Shown here: piece after piece, positions 1 through 6,426 of the stretch
Layout: every line of letters begins with the position of its first letter
Position numbering within the stretch: position 1 is the first letter of the stretch
Assembly: GCA_030640695.1 (NCBI GenBank)
Contig: DAOWIX010000037.1
Coordinates: forward strand, 1 to 11,115
Source: Deltaproteobacteria bacterium
GTDB lineage: Bacteria; Desulfobacterota; Anaeroferrophillalia; Anaeroferrophillales; Tharpellaceae
Length of the DNA stretch: 11,115 nucleotides
Reading direction: 5' to 3'
Made by a program: the position numbers and the translations under genes
Notes under the pieces: model-generated
The model's database searches: none
Seen by the model: only the letters and a program-made list of their open reading frames with translations
Told to the model about the DNA's origin: nothing

Positions 1-1079
1 GCTTGGCTTAGTTCCCGGATATTACCGGGCCAGTCATGGGATTTAAGGGCCTCAATCAGATCCGGGATGAAACCTTTGATCTCAGCATTAGTTTTTTTGC
101 AGGATTTATTGATGAAATAGGGGACGAGTAAATCGATATCATCAAGGCGTTCGGCAAGAGTCGGCATAGTGTAGTTCAGGGCATTAAGGCGATAGTAGAG
201 ATCGCGGCGGAAAGTACCGTCATTAACCATCACCTCGAGGTTGCGGTTGGTGGCTGCAACCAGGCGGAAATCACTCTTGATCTCCCGGGTCTCACCCAGC
301 GGTCGATAGCTTCTCTCCTGGAGGACGCGGAGCAGGACTTTTTGTTGTTCGAGGTTGAGCTCGCCGATTTCGTCAAAAAAAAGGGTGCCGCCGTCAGCTT
401 TGGCTACGAGTCCGTTTTGGTCGCGATAAGCCCCGGTATAAGCCCCTCTGCGACTTCCGAAAAGGGTACTTTCGCTTAAATTAAGGGGCAGGGAGGCGCA
501 GTCGACGACAACAAAATCTTTTTTCTGGCGGGGACTGTTGTGATGAATGGTGCGGGCCGCAAGCTCTTTGCCGGTGCCGGTAGCACCGGTCAGGAGGATG
601 TCGGCCATGCCGCCGGCGGCTCGGGCGATAAAATTGCAGAGTTGAGTTGTTGCCGGGCTTTCGCCGATCAGTTCCATACGTTTTAAAACGATGGGGTTGG
701 GTTGTTTACGGCGGCTTTCGCGATAACGTAGGGCGCGTTCGAGAGAGAGTCGGATATTATGTAGGGAATCACCTTTGACCAGGTAGTCCCAGGCCCCATT
801 GGTGATCGCCAGCGAAGCCCCGTTGGTGTTGCCGAAACCGGTAATGATAATGACTTCGGGGTGGTTTGGCAGGGTGGTAAGCTTAGGGATTATTTCTAAA
901 CCGTTGCCGTCGGGCAGGGAGACATCAAGAAGAATCAGGTCGAAATCGTTGGTGGACGCCAGTTCAAGGCCGCTCTCTAAGCACGTTGCTGAAGTCGGGA
1001 CATGGCCCAGATGGAGGATCAGGGCGGAGATGGTTTCAGCAACAAAAACGTCGTCATCGATAATCAGGATTTGGGCCAT
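1..1079 (-). CDS. Sigma-54-dependent response regulator, NtrC class (3' part beyond window)
   Basis: A phosphorylation-controlled activator of sigma-54 RNA polymerase. About 359 residues are visible. A receiver domain covers residues 1-118, with the acidic pocket D8-D10, phosphoacceptor D52 (in LLDVSLPDGNG), T80 and K102. An AAA+ domain starts near residue 136, with Walker A GATGTGKE (165-172), the sigma-54 contact loop GAYTGA (212-217) and Walker B LFFDE (233-237). The WPGNIREL motif lies at the window edge. The usual Fis-type HTH would lie outside the window. The loop has Tyr where GAFTGA is usual, and K102 is followed by Gly rather than Pro. The start at 1079 gives the family-typical MAQILIIDDD; an in-frame ATG at 1097 adds six residues. 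Neither start has a clear ribosome binding site. It is transcribed away from the ParA-like gene. Its partner may be the HDOD kinase at 6372-8726, which is inference only. The family assignment is secure; target genes are unknown. Confidence 0.95.
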   Translation of the reverse strand, partial: MAQILIIDDDVFVAETISALILHLGHVPTSATCLESGLELASTNDFDLILLDVSLPDGNGLEIIPKLTTLPNHPEVIIITGFGNTNGASLAITNGAWDYLVKGDSLHNIRLSLERALRYRESRRKQPNPIVLKRMELIGESPATTQLCNFIARAAGGMADILLTGATGTGKELAARTIHHNSPRQKKDFVVVDCASLPLNLSESTLFGSRRGAYTGAYRDQNGLVAKADGGTLFFDEIGELNLEQQKVLLRVLQERSYRPLGETREIKSDFRLVAATNRNLEVMVNDGTFRRDLYYRLNALNYTMPTLAERLDDIDLLVPYFINKSCKKTNAEIKGFIPDLIEALKSHDWPGNIRELSQ

Positions 1080-1269
1080 AATGTTTGTGGATATCATGAT
1101 TAAAGAAGGGTTGTCAAAGTTTAAAAGAGAGTTAAATCACTTGACAATTTGAAAGGGCATTTGTTAAGGGTTTGTCGGTAAAAATTAAGCTCGGGTAAGC
1201 GTTGAAACCTGGTTGGGTTTTAGGCTCTGCCGGGTTAGGGTGAGAGAGAATCTCGGATGGAGGTTTTTG
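1080..1269. promoter_or_regulatory. Divergent intergenic region between the regulator gene and parA-like gene
   Basis: A 190-base gap between two genes transcribed apart, so it should hold both promoters. For the leftward gene a sigma-70-like pair is visible on the minus strand: TTGTCA (1147-1142), a 17-base spacer, then TTAAAC (1124-1119). Its transcript would have a leader of about 30 bases. On the plus strand, TTGACA at 1141-1146 is a good -35 box but has no convincing -10 box downstream. TTGTCAA (1111-1117) and TTGACAA (1141-1147) form a 7-base inverted repeat with centres 30 bases apart, a possible operator. I found no sigma-54 (GG-N10-GC) promoter. The promoter calls are weak. Confidence 0.35.
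1259..1263 (+). promoter_or_regulatory. Ribosome binding site that sets the GTG start of the ParA-like gene
   Basis: GGAGG lies six bases before the GTG at 1270. This supports 1270 over the longer reading from TTG at 1213, and gives the compact ParA N-terminus M-R-K-I-A-C-Q-N-F directly before the Walker A box. Confidence 0.7.
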
Positions 1270-2016
1270 GTGCGCAAGATTGCCTGTCAGAACTTTAAAG
1301 GTGGTACTGGTAAAACAACGACGGTTATCAGCTTGGCTCACTGTCTGGCTGAAGCCGGGCATAAGGTTTTGGTTGTCGACCTTGACGCCCAGGGCAATGT
1401 TGCCGAGAGTTTCGGGGTTGAGTGTGAAAACTCACTTTACGATTTGCTGGTTGACGGCAAGCCTCTGGCCGATTGTTTGGTTGAGGCTCGCAAGAATCTC
1501 TTCTGTCTGCTCTCCGATCAAACCTTGGCCGCCTGTGAGACGGTGCTCGTGACCCGGCCGCGGCGGGAGGAAGCCTTGAAGCGAGCCTTGGTCGATGTCG
1601 AGCAGATTTTGCCGGGAATCAGCGTAGTCTTGCTTGATTGCTCGCCTTCACTCTCGATTCTCGGTCAAAATGCCCTGGTCTATGTCGACGAACTTCTGTT
1701 GCCGGTAAGTATGGACTATCTCGCCATGGTCGGCGTCGGTCAGGTCTTTGAAAATCTGAAAATGGTTGAGGAGTATTTTGAAAAAGAGGTTCGGGTTTGC
1801 GGTATTCTACCGACCTTTTATGACCAGAGAGTCAACGTCAGCAAAGATGTGCTGGCCGCTCTTAGAGAGCGTTACGGAGATCTTGTCATGCCCCCGGTGC
1901 GGGTTGATACCAAGATTCAGCAAGCCTCCAGTCGGCAACAGACAATTGTTGAGTTCGGGGGACGTTCCCGGGCTCGTGAAGATTATCAAAAGATTTATGA
2001 GGAGTTGTTCGTATGA
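1270..2016 (+). CDS. ParA/MinD-family ATPase
   Basis: A 248-residue deviant-Walker ATPase of the ParA/Soj branch. Such proteins form ATP-dependent dimers on DNA or membrane and position plasmids, chromosomes, chemoreceptors or other cargo. Seen in the sequence: deviant Walker A KGGTGKTTT with signature K10 and K15 (Thr at the position that is often Val), the A' motif VVDLDAQGN (35-43) with D37 and D39, Walker B VVLLDCSPS (119-127) with D123, and a C-terminal helical region ending YEELFV. There is no N-terminal HTH of plasmid ParA type, and I do not see the C-terminal amphipathic membrane helix of MinD. The start is GTG with GGAGG six bases upstream. The stop overlaps the next start as ATGA, so the two proteins are probably made together. 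No ParB homologue or parS-like site is seen nearby, which argues for cargo positioning rather than standard chromosome partition. The family is secure; the cargo is unknown. Confidence 0.92.
   Translation: MRKIACQNFKGGTGKTTTVISLAHCLAEAGHKVLVVDLDAQGNVAESFGVECENSLYDLLVDGKPLADCLVEARKNLFCLLSDQTLAACETVLVTRPRREEALKRALVDVEQILPGISVVLLDCSPSLSILGQNALVYVDELLLPVSMDYLAMVGVGQVFENLKMVEEYFEKEVRVCGILPTFYDQRVNVSKDVLAALRERYGDLVMPPVRVDTKIQQASSRQQTIVEFGGRSRAREDYQKIYEELFV
1999..2004 (+). promoter_or_regulatory. Ribosome binding site for the membrane partner, inside the parA-like gene
   Basis: GAGGAG lies eight bases before the ATG at 2013 and within the last codons of the ParA-like gene. With the ATGA overlap this indicates translational coupling and independently strong initiation of the second gene. 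Confidence 0.7.
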
Positions 2017-3074
2017 CAACCGGAAATGGAAAGAAAACCCCGAAAACCCCTAAATCAGGAAAAGCCTCAGCCAGTCGCAGCCGGCGGAAAAAGATAGTTG
2101 ACAAAGCTCCGGCTGCAGTCGATAAGGAGAAGATGGCCGCCTTTTTCAGTGCGGCCGGGATTGATAGTTCGGTCTCTGATTCAGCTCCGGACTCTGTAAA
2201 GGAGACGGCCGAGGTGACCGTAGCGACAGCAGTCGAAAGTGAAGTGCCAGCTGAAATCGAAGCCGAAGTCGTTAAGGCAGGCCCTGGAAACGATGAAGAA
2301 TTGGTTCCAGAGTCTGAATCTGAAGTACCAAGTGATAGTGATGGCGAGAAAGGTGAAGCCCTGATGACGACAACTCCCAAAGCGTCCGGTGATGGCTCTG
2401 GTTCCGGCTCTCTTAATATGCTTTCTATAGTTTTTGTACTCGTGGTGCTGGCTCTTTTCTGGTTCTATTTTATCTCCTCTGTCCCGTTACAAAAGGCGGC
2501 CGAGGTTCAGGTTAAACAAGGTAAAGCGGAAATTTCGGCTCTGACCTCAAGAGTCAAGAGTTTGGAAACTGAAAATAGCAATCTGAAAAGCAATCTCGAG
2601 CAACTTAAAAAAGCAGCTCTTAAATGGAAAAGAGCGTCTAAGAAGGTCAGTGCGCCGGTAACCATAGGCTTGTTGCCAGCAAAAAAGGCGGCTCCCCATG
2701 CACAGCTGGCACCTGCGACTGCAACTAAGCTGGATTCATCTTTTGATAAAGCCCCGATCCATTTCTGGAAGAAGATGAAACGTCGAGGCTCTTTAATTCA
2801 AAAATCTCCGGAAAATGTGAAGCCGAAAGTGCAGGCTCCGGCTGTCAAAGTCGACTCTTTCAGTAGAGCGCCCAAACCTTTCTGGTTGACACCAAGAAGG
2901 GTAAAGCCTACGGCCGTAAAAGTTAAAAAACAGGTGATAATTACAGCCCCACGGGCTGCAAAATGCCCACCCTGTAAGTATAAAAAAACAACTGCTAAGC
3001 AAGAGTCGGCCTTAAACCCGGCCCTTGATCCTTCCTTTAAAAAGGCGCCCAAACCTTTCTGGCTTAAGGATTGA
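2013..3074 (+). CDS. Single-pass membrane protein with coiled coil and three C-terminal FW-motif repeats
   Basis: I do not recognise this 353-residue protein as a named family. In order it has: a Lys/Arg-rich N-terminus (residues 7-27, including SRSRRKK); a long acidic Glu/Asp/Ser-rich stretch (about 51-116); a Gly/Ser linker; one hydrophobic helix (about 136-156); a heptad-like coiled coil (about 161-205, including LETENSNLKSNLEQLKK); and a Lys/Pro/Ala-rich tail. The tail carries three copies of a short motif: LDSSFDKAPIHFW (240-252), VDSFSRAPKPFW (280-291) and LDPSFKKAPKPFW (338-350), the last almost at the C-terminus. A CPPC pair (318-321) lies between copies two and three. There is no cleavable signal peptide. 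Charges flanking the helix do not settle topology. If the basic N-terminus meets ParA in the cytoplasm, the coiled coil and repeats are periplasmic. Basic N-terminal peptides stimulate several ParA ATPases, so a role as ParA regulator or cargo anchor is plausible inference. A terminator follows. Confidence 0.85.
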   Translation: MTTGNGKKTPKTPKSGKASASRSRRKKIVDKAPAAVDKEKMAAFFSAAGIDSSVSDSAPDSVKETAEVTVATAVESEVPAEIEAEVVKAGPGNDEELVPESESEVPSDSDGEKGEALMTTTPKASGDGSGSGSLNMLSIVFVLVVLALFWFYFISSVPLQKAAEVQVKQGKAEISALTSRVKSLETENSNLKSNLEQLKKAALKWKRASKKVSAPVTIGLLPAKKAAPHAQLAPATATKLDSSFDKAPIHFWKKMKRRGSLIQKSPENVKPKVQAPAVKVDSFSRAPKPFWLTPRRVKPTAVKVKKQVIITAPRAAKCPPCKYKKTTAKQESALNPALDPSFKKAPKPFWLKD

Positions 3075-3122
3075 TAGCATATTGTGATTCAATAACCCTG
3101 AGTTAGACTTTGTACTTCCATC

Positions 3123-3154
3123 AAAAGGGAACAGGTTAAAATCTGTTCCCTTTT
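3123..3154. terminator. Bidirectional intrinsic terminator between convergent genes
   Basis: The arms AAAAGGGAACAG (3123-3134) and CTGTTCCCTTTT (3143-3154) pair perfectly over 12 bases around an 8-base loop. The outer A/T ends give a T run in either direction, with more T-rich sequence after 3155. It lies 48 bases after the membrane-protein stop and 6 bases after the stop of the minus-strand gene, so it can end transcription from both sides. Confidence 0.9.
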
Positions 3155-3160
3155 ATATTT

Positions 3161-4015
3161 TCAGGAGTTTTTATTCGCGAAGGCATTTTGTAGGAGGGTT
3201 CGCAGTTCAGAGGTCTGATCAAGGTTGAATTTATGTTTGTCGAGCTCAATCAGTGGTGCGATTTCCATCAGTGAGCTGCTTAAAAAGGCCCCGTCACACT
3301 TTTTGATCTCTTTTGGATAGATAGGTGTCTCTTGGCAATCAAGATGCAGTCGCTTTGCGGTTTCCAGGATGAATTCTCGGGTAATACCGGGCAAAATTCC
3401 GGCCGTAAGGGGCGGGGTCAGCAGGCTTTTGTCTCTGATCAGAAATAGATTTGAAAAGCTTCCTTCGCAGAGTTCACCTTCCTGGTTGAGAAAAATTCCT
3501 TCATCAAAACCTCTCCTCTGCGCTTCCCGCAGTCCATAACGATTTTCCAGATAATTTAAACTCTTTACAGTTAGTAAAGGATTTTGGCGATCCCGGCGCC
3601 AGGGTAAAATCAGGGCTCGCATGCCTTGCTGTCGGCGGCGGATGTCCGCAAGATCAAGTTTGGTGGCTCGAATCATCAAGGTTGGCGGTGGAGCTTTATC
3701 AGCTCTGTTGGCTTTGCTGGCACCCCGGCTGACAACTATTTTGATAGTTCCCGCTGTTTGGGTTAGATGGTTAGTGATAAGTAGCTCAGCAATGATTTCC
3801 GAACTTTGTAGCAGGTTTCGCGGTTCGGGGATATCAAGTTTCTGCAAGCCCAGGCGCAGGCGGGTAAGGTGCTCTTCAAGCAGTAAGGGGTGCCCATCGT
3901 CGCTGCGGATCGTTTCAAAAAGGCCCTCACCAAACAAAAAGCCTGTATCCAGGGGAGAGATGGCAGCCCGGCTTTCCGGAACAAAGCCGTAGTTGAGGTA
4001 GATGATTTTTTTCAT
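3161..4015 (-). CDS. pabC: Fold-type IV PLP enzyme, probable aminodeoxychorismate lyase
   Basis: A 284-residue class IV aminotransferase-fold protein. The best fit is 4-amino-4-deoxychorismate lyase, which releases pyruvate to give p-aminobenzoate for folate synthesis in the cytoplasm. Seen: the family-type N-terminus IIYLNYGFVPESRAAISPLD; LFGEGLFETIR followed by LLLEEHLTRLRLGL; the PLP-linking lysine K151 in LTVKSLNYLENRYG; E184 in ELCEGSFSNLFLI; the cofactor-phosphate loop TPPLTAGILPGITR (200-213); and FLSSSLMEIAPL near residue 244, which resembles the lyase more than branched-chain aminotransferases. The start at 4015 gives MKKIIYLNYG; a longer reading from 4099 passes through intergenic hairpin sequence. 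No clear ribosome binding site is visible. It follows recQ on the same strand after 129 bases. The main alternatives are a branched-chain or D-amino-acid aminotransferase. No pabA or pabB is in the window, so the exact substrate is inferred. Confidence 0.75.
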   Translation of the reverse strand: MKKIIYLNYGFVPESRAAISPLDTGFLFGEGLFETIRSDDGHPLLLEEHLTRLRLGLQKLDIPEPRNLLQSSEIIAELLITNHLTQTAGTIKIVVSRGASKANRADKAPPPTLMIRATKLDLADIRRRQQGMRALILPWRRDRQNPLLTVKSLNYLENRYGLREAQRRGFDEGIFLNQEGELCEGSFSNLFLIRDKSLLTPPLTAGILPGITREFILETAKRLHLDCQETPIYPKEIKKCDGAFLSSSLMEIAPLIELDKHKFNLDQTSELRTLLQNAFANKNS

Positions 4016-4067
4016 TAAGTGATAACCATAAAAATAGTGTAGCTGCCAGCCACGAACTGCCGGGATT

Positions 4068-4114
4068 GGGGTCATTGCTGGTACAAGGTGCGTGAGCACC
4101 CCAGCTTTGACCCC
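4068..4114. repeat. Extended imperfect hairpin in the recQ-pabC gap
   Basis: GGGGTCA (4068-4074) pairs with TGACCCC (4108-4114), GCTGG (4077-4081) with CCAGC (4101-4105), and GGTGC (4087-4091) with GCACC (4096-4100), forming a long interrupted stem with a GTGA tip. No T run follows on the minus strand, so it is not an ordinary intrinsic terminator. It fills much of the 129-base gap and could be a REP-like repeat, an RNA-stability element, or a structure affecting pabC translation. A smaller stem, GAGC (4123-4126) with GCTC (4135-4138), lies between it and the recQ stop. Confidence 0.55.
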
Positions 4115-4144
4115 GTTTATGAGAGCGAAGCAAAGCTCGTTGCT

Positions 4145-6352
4145 TTATGGTGGGCACGTTGAACGGTTCTGCTTTTCTCTGTTTCTCTGACATTCAAAGA
4201 CCACTCTGATCTCCTCATAGGAGATCTTCTCTTCGAGCTTCATAAAGATTGGCTTAAATGGTGCCGAGCCTAATTCGACCATCGCTGCTTCAACTTTTTG
4301 CACATTTTCGGCAGTGACCCACGGTGATGGGTCACTGATTTTGTGGTGGCGGATATAGGTATTCAGGTAGCTGCAGGTGGTTGATTGAGCTCGATCCATC
4401 CTTGTGGCAGTCTCTTCGATTGAGAGCCCCTCGGCAAAATAGGCAAAAGCTTTAACTTCGGATGCACTGAGTTGGTCAGGGTCACGATTGGAGGTTTTAC
4501 TAGTGGTTGTCGAATCGATTCGGCAGTCGCTTTCAAGATCGTGCTGGGTGCAGAACTCTTTGATTCGGGAGTTAAAAACCTCGCCGAAATCATTAAGCTT
4601 CATCTCACCAACCCCCTTGACCTGGCGGAATAGCTCAAGGTTTGTGGGCCGACGTCGGGCCATGTCGTAGAGTGATGCATCACTGAATATGACATAGGGA
4701 GGGACTTTGCGGGCGCTGGCCAGCTCTCGGCGCAATTCGCGCAGATCAGCAAAAAGGTCAAGTTCCTGGGGAGTCAGTAGGGTTTCAGTCGTGACCGGAT
4801 CGGCTGTGCTGGATGTCGTTTTTATAGTCAGCAGGCGAGGGCTTTTTTCACCGCGTAGCAGCTCTCGGCCAGCCGGAGTTACCTTGATAGTTTGATACTC
4901 GCCCTCGCGAACCAGGAATCCTTGGCTGATTAGTTGGTCGATCCACGCCTTGATCTGCTCGCTGTTTTGCTCTTTTAGAATGCCCCAGGTTGAGAGTTGA
5001 TTGTGGTTGTTAGTTTTTATGCGGCGCTCATTAGAGCCTTTAAGAACCTGGGCGCTGTAGAGGAGGCCGAAATTTTCTCCCTGGCGCAAAATGCTGGAGA
5101 TAATTTTTTGACCGATAGTCAAAGGATTGTCGCTCTCAGGCATCTCCGCAAGGCAGATGTCGCAGTGACCGCAGGACTCCTTTCCCAGATCTTGACCGAA
5201 GTAGTTAACCAGGGTGCGGTGGCGGCAATCGATACCCTGGGCGTAATTGCTCATGGCCTGGAGCGAGCGTTGGGCCCCTTCAGAGCCGGAGTCAGCGGTC
5301 GTTTCGTTGAGGTTTCGTTGCCAGCGTTGGAGATCATTGCTGTTGTGGAAAAGCACACATTCGGCCGGCAGGCTGTCGCGGCCGGCGCGGCCGCTCTCCT
5401 GCTGGTAGTTTTCCAGGGCTTTGGGCAATCCGCTGTGAATGACAAAGCGGATATTGGATTTATCAATCCCCATGCCAAAAGCGATTGTTGCGACAATAAT
5501 ACCGGAGTCGTGGTTGATAAATGATTCCTGATTTATTTTGCGTTCATTATCAGCCATGCCGGCGTGGTAGGGCCATACGGAACGTCCCGACTCTTTTAGG
5601 CGGGCGGCGGTCTCTTCAACCTCGCGTCGGCTTTGGCAGTAGATGATGCCCGCTTCTTCGGGGTGGCGATCAAGGATCTCCACGATCTGGGCAAAGTGGC
5701 GCGAGCTTTTGCGCAAAACCCGATAGGTCAGGTTGGGGCGGTCAAAGGAGCCGATGAGAAAGCGGGCTTTTTTGAGATTGAGCTGGGCGGCGATATCTTT
5801 CTGGACTTCACCGGTGGCGGTGGCGGTATAGGCATGAAAAGAGATTTTGGGGAAAAGTTTTCGTAAATTTCCTAATTGTCGGTAGTCGGGGCGAAAATCG
5901 TGGCCCCACTGGCTGATGCAGTGGGCTTCATCGATTGCGATAAAGCGGATGTCCAGGGTTTTTAAAAAATCTAAACTTCTTTCCTGGGCCAGTTTTTCCG
6001 GTGAGATATAGAGGAGTTTAAGCTCACCCGCTTTGAGTTGGTCAGTGACCAGGCGCTTTTCGGCAATGGTCATGGTGCTGTTGATACAGGCAGCCGGAAC
6101 CCCGCTAAGGCGTAAGCCGTCGACCTGGTCTTTCATCAAAGCGATTAGTGGCGAGACCACCAGGGCCAGGGCGTTAAGAGCTAAAGCCGGAACTTGGTAA
6201 CAGGCCGATTTGCCACCTCCTGTCGGCAAAACCAACAGAGAATCCTCATTTTTAAGGACGCACTCAATCGCCTCTTTTTGCAAAGGCAGGAATTTTTCAT
6301 GGCCCCAGTACTGTTTGAGAATGGTGGCCGGATTTTGGGTTTGGTAAATCAT
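4145..6352 (-). CDS. recQ: ATP-dependent DNA helicase RecQ with C-terminal HTH domain
   Basis: A 3'-5' DNA helicase acting in recombinational repair and restart of blocked forks. The 735 residues show: motif 0 region QKEAIE; Walker A TGGGKS (44-49); DEAHCISQWGHDFRPDYR (from 141), holding the DEAH box and the aromatic-rich loop; TATAT; motif VI QESGRAGRD (318-326); a four-cysteine zinc site C376, C394, C397, C400; an RQC winged helix (about 405-510); and an HRDC domain (about 525-600). Residues about 625-720 (LSIEETATRM and onward) add an HTH_40-like helicase-associated domain, making it longer than the ~610-residue E. coli form. The start at 6352 gives MIYQTQNPATILKQYWGHEK; the open frame extends 24 codons upstream, but those codons read a palindromic repeat and are unlikely to be coding. 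No obvious Shine-Dalgarno sequence is present. The start is 19 bases after the kinase stop, suggesting co-transcription. Identity is secure. Confidence 0.97.
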   Translation of the reverse strand: MIYQTQNPATILKQYWGHEKFLPLQKEAIECVLKNEDSLLVLPTGGGKSACYQVPALALNALALVVSPLIALMKDQVDGLRLSGVPAACINSTMTIAEKRLVTDQLKAGELKLLYISPEKLAQERSLDFLKTLDIRFIAIDEAHCISQWGHDFRPDYRQLGNLRKLFPKISFHAYTATATGEVQKDIAAQLNLKKARFLIGSFDRPNLTYRVLRKSSRHFAQIVEILDRHPEEAGIIYCQSRREVEETAARLKESGRSVWPYHAGMADNERKINQESFINHDSGIIVATIAFGMGIDKSNIRFVIHSGLPKALENYQQESGRAGRDSLPAECVLFHNSNDLQRWQRNLNETTADSGSEGAQRSLQAMSNYAQGIDCRHRTLVNYFGQDLGKESCGHCDICLAEMPESDNPLTIGQKIISSILRQGENFGLLYSAQVLKGSNERRIKTNNHNQLSTWGILKEQNSEQIKAWIDQLISQGFLVREGEYQTIKVTPAGRELLRGEKSPRLLTIKTTSSTADPVTTETLLTPQELDLFADLRELRRELASARKVPPYVIFSDASLYDMARRRPTNLELFRQVKGVGEMKLNDFGEVFNSRIKEFCTQHDLESDCRIDSTTTSKTSNRDPDQLSASEVKAFAYFAEGLSIEETATRMDRAQSTTCSYLNTYIRHHKISDPSPWVTAENVQKVEAAMVELGSAPFKPIFMKLEEKISYEEIRVVFECQRNREKQNRSTCPP

Positions 6353-6365
6353 TTTTTTCAGTTGC

Positions 6366-6426
6366 CAGTGGTCAGTCGTCAGAGGCGGGGGGGGGCTGAT
6401 TACTGACGACTGATGACTGACCACTG
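6366..6426. repeat. Palindromic repeat overlapping the end of the kinase gene
   Basis: Arms CAGTGGTCAGTCGTCAG (6366-6382) and CTGATGACTGACCACTG (6410-6426) are 17-base inverted copies with one mismatch. They enclose a G9 run (6387-6395) and a second CTGACGACTG (6403-6412), which could pair in an alternative register. The element covers the kinase stop codon and its last 17 or so codons, and ends 13 bases before the recQ start. Its translation (SSVVSNQ, and SHQSSVIS in the extended recQ frame) resembles the low-complexity tails that I associate with dispersed intergenic palindromes in several bacterial phyla; the family match is from memory. In RNA it would form a strong stem between kinase and recQ. 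Confidence 0.7.

Noticed and set aside
799..1152. 117-codon plus-strand open frame
   Set aside because: It is antisense to the receiver domain of the sigma-54 regulator, whose motifs are clear.
1257..1298. Short ATG frame of 13 codons overlapping the ParA-like start
   Set aside because: Its ATG sits inside the ribosome binding site of the real gene, and it has no ribosome binding site of its own that I can see; likely chance.
1886..2380. 164-codon minus-strand open frame, Ser/Thr rich
   Set aside because: It is antisense to the end of the ParA-like gene and the acidic N-terminus of the membrane protein. The composition is a mirror of that Glu/Ser-rich coding sequence.
2000..3074. Membrane protein as a TonB- or SPOR-type envelope protein
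   Set aside because: The Lys/Pro-rich tail is superficially TonB-like, but there is no TonB C-terminal domain or SPOR fold, and the long N-terminal cytoplasm-like segment does not fit.
3621..3992. 123-codon plus-strand open frame, Arg/Ser rich
   Set aside because: It is antisense to the fold-IV PLP enzyme and is a low-complexity shadow translation.
4997..5524. 175-codon plus-strand open frame
   Set aside because: It lies fully opposite recQ motifs (Walker, zinc and RQC regions) that are certain on the other strand. Its translation shows no domain.
6353..6424. 24-codon N-terminal extension of RecQ
   Set aside because: These codons read the palindromic repeat. RecQ proteins begin close to the MIYQTQNPATILKQ position.
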